NCBI RefSeq assembly: GCF_902833645.1
Contig: NZ_CADFGE010000002.1
Span: 925,988-989,987 of the forward strand
Direction of reading: 5' to 3'
DNA from: Paraburkholderia fungorum
Lineage (GTDB): Bacteria > Pseudomonadota > Gammaproteobacteria > Burkholderiales > Burkholderiaceae
DNA length: 64,000 nucleotides
Part shown: positions 62,802-64,000 of the stretch, piece after piece
Layout: each line of letters opens with the position of its first letter
Position numbering within the stretch: the first letter of the stretch is position 1
Made by a program: the position numbers and the translations under genes
The notes under the pieces: generated by a model
Databases searched by the model: none
What the model was told of the DNA's origin: nothing
What the model saw: only the letters and a program-made list of their open reading frames with translations

Positions 62802-63158
62802 ATGAAAAGACTTCTCCTGCTTGCCCCCGCTGTTGCCGTCACTGCTTTTCTCGCTGCCTGTGGCTCTTCCAGCGGTCCCGCCCGCGATGCGTCCCAACCG
62901 ATGATGTACGTGTCTTCGCAACGTGCCCCTGCCTATATCGCCGATTGCCTCGAAGACAAGCTGTCGCGTGTGCGAATGTCGCGCGTCGGCGGGGCGACCG
63001 AGATCGCGGTCGGTTCCGATTCGAACACCTCCTATTTCGTCACGCTGACGCCGTACAACGCCGGCTCGGTCATCAAGGTGATGCGTCCCGCGAATGCACC
63101 GGACGATCCGCCTGAACCGGAAATGCGCTTCGACATTGCGCGCTGTGCGACCTCCTGA
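62802..63158 (+). CDS. Small lipoprotein
   Basis: A 118-aa protein with a lipoprotein signal (MKRLLLLAPAVAVTAFLAAC; lipobox LAAC, Cys20). The mature part has two more Cys (ADCLED and ARCATS) and a beta-rich centre (TEIAVGSDSNTSYFVTL). No named family. It is anchored in the inner or outer membrane; Gly at +2 suggests the outer membrane. A terminator follows. Confidence 0.75.
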   Translation: MKRLLLLAPAVAVTAFLAACGSSSGPARDASQPMMYVSSQRAPAYIADCLEDKLSRVRMSRVGGATEIAVGSDSNTSYFVTLTPYNAGSVIKVMRPANAPDDPPEPEMRFDIARCATS

Positions 63159-63205
63159 GTTTTTGGTCGCACGATTGCGTGATTGAGCGGCGCCCTCCAA
63201 GCCAC

Positions 63206-63247
63206 GCCGATACGTGATTTTTTATATCGCGTGTCGGCTATTTTTTT
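63206..63247 (+). terminator. Intrinsic terminator after the lipoprotein gene
   Basis: GCCGATACGTGA (63206) and TCGCGTGTCGGC (63227) pair over 12 positions with two G-U pairs, followed by seven T. Confidence 0.85.
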
Positions 63248-63312
63248 ATCCGCTCATCTGCGAACATAGCCGCCCCCTGACTTTTATCCGACGCGCTGCG
63301 TCGTGAGGTTCG

Positions 63313-63828
63313 ATGGCATCCAGCAAAGCACATCACGCGACCGGATTCGCGGCCGGTGTTATCGCGGCGGCGGTCGTCGCGCGCATCGGTGGCGGCGGCT
63401 CGTTTCATCTCGGCGTGCTGTTGAGTTTCATCGCCGGGGTGGCCGGGAGTACGGCGCCGGACTGGCTGGAAGTGGCATGGTGGTCACGCGCACGAAGACT
63501 GTGGATCACCCATCGTACGTTGACGCATTGGGGGGTGGGGTGGGTCGCGTTGCTCGTGGTTTCTTATCACTGGCTTGGGCGGTCTGGTTATGCTGCGCCC
63601 GCGTTTGGGTTTGCTTGCGGCGGGTTGATGCATCTGTTGGCCGATTGGCCTAATCCGCTTGGCGTGCCGTGGGTCGCCGGGCGGCACTCATTGAAGCTCT
63701 GGAATAGTGGGCATTGTGATTTGATTGTTGTTGCGGTTGCGTGGGTTGTTGCTTTCTTTGTTGGGGAGCGTGTTTGGGGGCATGGGGTGCTCGGGGTTTC
63801 GGTTTTGCGGGGATGGGGGTGGCTTTGA
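63313..63828 (+). CDS. YdjM/DUF457-family membrane-bound metal-dependent hydrolase
   Basis: A 171-aa protein with about four membrane helices. It has early His (KAHH), APDWLE, HRTLTHW and HLLADWPNPLGVPW, the His/Asp pattern of the YdjM family (LexA-regulated inner-membrane protein in E. coli). GAGG lies 5 bp before the ATG. Role unknown; a metal-dependent hydrolase of membrane lipids is suspected for the family. Confidence 0.82.
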   Translation: MASSKAHHATGFAAGVIAAAVVARIGGGGSFHLGVLLSFIAGVAGSTAPDWLEVAWWSRARRLWITHRTLTHWGVGWVALLVVSYHWLGRSGYAAPAFGFACGGLMHLLADWPNPLGVPWVAGRHSLKLWNSGHCDLIVVAVAWVVAFFVGERVWGHGVLGVSVLRGWGWL

Positions 63829-63847
63829 CTCGCGTCTTCTGGGTTTT

Positions 63848-63906
63848 TTTTGGCCTTTCCTTGCTTTGGTAGTGGTCTATTAGCGTTGCCCCTGTGCGGG
63901 GCGGCA
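63848..63906. repeat. Interspersed inverted-repeat element, truncated copy 3
   Basis: The first about 60 bp of the arm known from 17020 and 37580 (TTTGGCCTTTCCTTG, TAGTGGTCTATTAGCGTTG, GTGCGGGGCGGCA) end abruptly where the other copies continue with CCTACTTTTC. The break coincides with the edge of an insertion sequence. Confidence 0.8.
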
Positions 63907-64000
63907 TGTGGTGGTCAAGTAATCCTGGACACTTTTTCCGCTTTCCACTTTTTCTGCATGGTGACTTCGTATTCGGCGGGCGGCATGTTGCCGGCCGCCG
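63907..64000 (-). mobile_element. End of an IS3-like insertion sequence
   Basis: From about 63907 (TGTGGTGGTCAAGTAATCC) the sequence departs from the repeat and carries the C-terminal part of a transposase frame on the minus strand. The element continues past the window; its other end and target duplication are not visible. Confidence 0.65.
63915..63998 (-). CDS. IS3-family transposase, C-terminal fragment
   Basis: Twenty-seven residues ending at the TGA 63915-63917: AAGNMPPAEYEVTMQKKWKA and a short tail. GNMPPAEYE is the typical ending of IS3-family DDE transposases after the HSAxGxxxP motif. The gene starts beyond the right edge. Confidence 0.65.
   Translation of the reverse strand, partial: AAGNMPPAEYEVTMQKKWKAEKVSRIT

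Overview
The window looks like chromosomal DNA of a beta-proteobacterium of the Burkholderia/Paraburkholderia group. It is GC-rich, has many GntR/MocR regulators and LysE/DMT exporters, a Burkholderia-type trimeric porin, a pcaIJ-BDC cluster and a lineage-typical interspersed inverted repeat. This assignment is inferred from gene content only. No rRNA, tRNA or CRISPR array was seen.

Layout. 1-1353: end of a methyltransferase/GtrA envelope pair, then two small unknown genes. 1546-6311: two 483-aa MocR paralogues flanking a degenerate EAL protein. 6405-9244: ATP-dependent DNA ligase with its partner exonuclease, then BrkB and small genes. 11099-15707: EEP-family hydrolase, LysE exporter, a third MocR and an omega-amino acid:pyruvate aminotransferase. 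15867-17660: a Lys/Ala-rich protein, a small unknown gene and the first inverted-repeat element.

17661-32840 is the most remarkable part: one leftward operon of about 14 kb, with a divergent TetR gene. It encodes 6-hydroxynicotinate reductase (hnr), an ApbE-like UPF0280 protein, two DUF1185 paralogues, a Liv-type ABC importer with fused LivH-LivM permease, enamidase (ena), a NicA-like [2Fe-2S] subunit, a NicB-like molybdopterin/tri-heme subunit, and a periplasmic binding protein. Together they suggest uptake of nicotinate (or a close analogue), C6 hydroxylation, ring reduction and hydrolytic ring opening to 2-formylglutarate. This is the Eubacterium barkeri-type reductive route joined to a Pseudomonas-type respiratory hydroxylase. 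Hnr of E. barkeri carries covalent flavin, so the ApbE-like UPF0280 protein is a candidate Hnr flavinylating enzyme.

32876-37234 is a pcaIJ-BDC block (protocatechuate branch of the beta-ketoadipate pathway) with two IclR/PcaR-like sites upstream. A second repeat element separates it from a LysR gene. 39659-44200 holds folE, a DMT exporter, a DedA-rhodanese fusion and a diguanylate cyclase. 44313-48251 is a phosphate/polyphosphate group: CHAD protein, Pit transporter and PPK2. 48443-53676 holds a VOC protein, an S1C protease, gamma-glutamyltransferase and an MFS exporter.

53938-57256 is a four-gene operon (CDP-alcohol phosphotransferase, 2OG-Fe(II) oxygenase, LPG-synthase-type membrane protein, sugar-type nucleotidyltransferase) that looks like an unassigned phospho-head-group pathway. 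57496-63828 holds an exported protein, Tat-type PhoX with an upstream Pho box, a hypothetical protein, a major porin with a possible divergent sRNA locus, a lipoprotein and a YdjM-family membrane protein. The window ends in an IS3-like element inserted in a third copy of the interspersed repeat.
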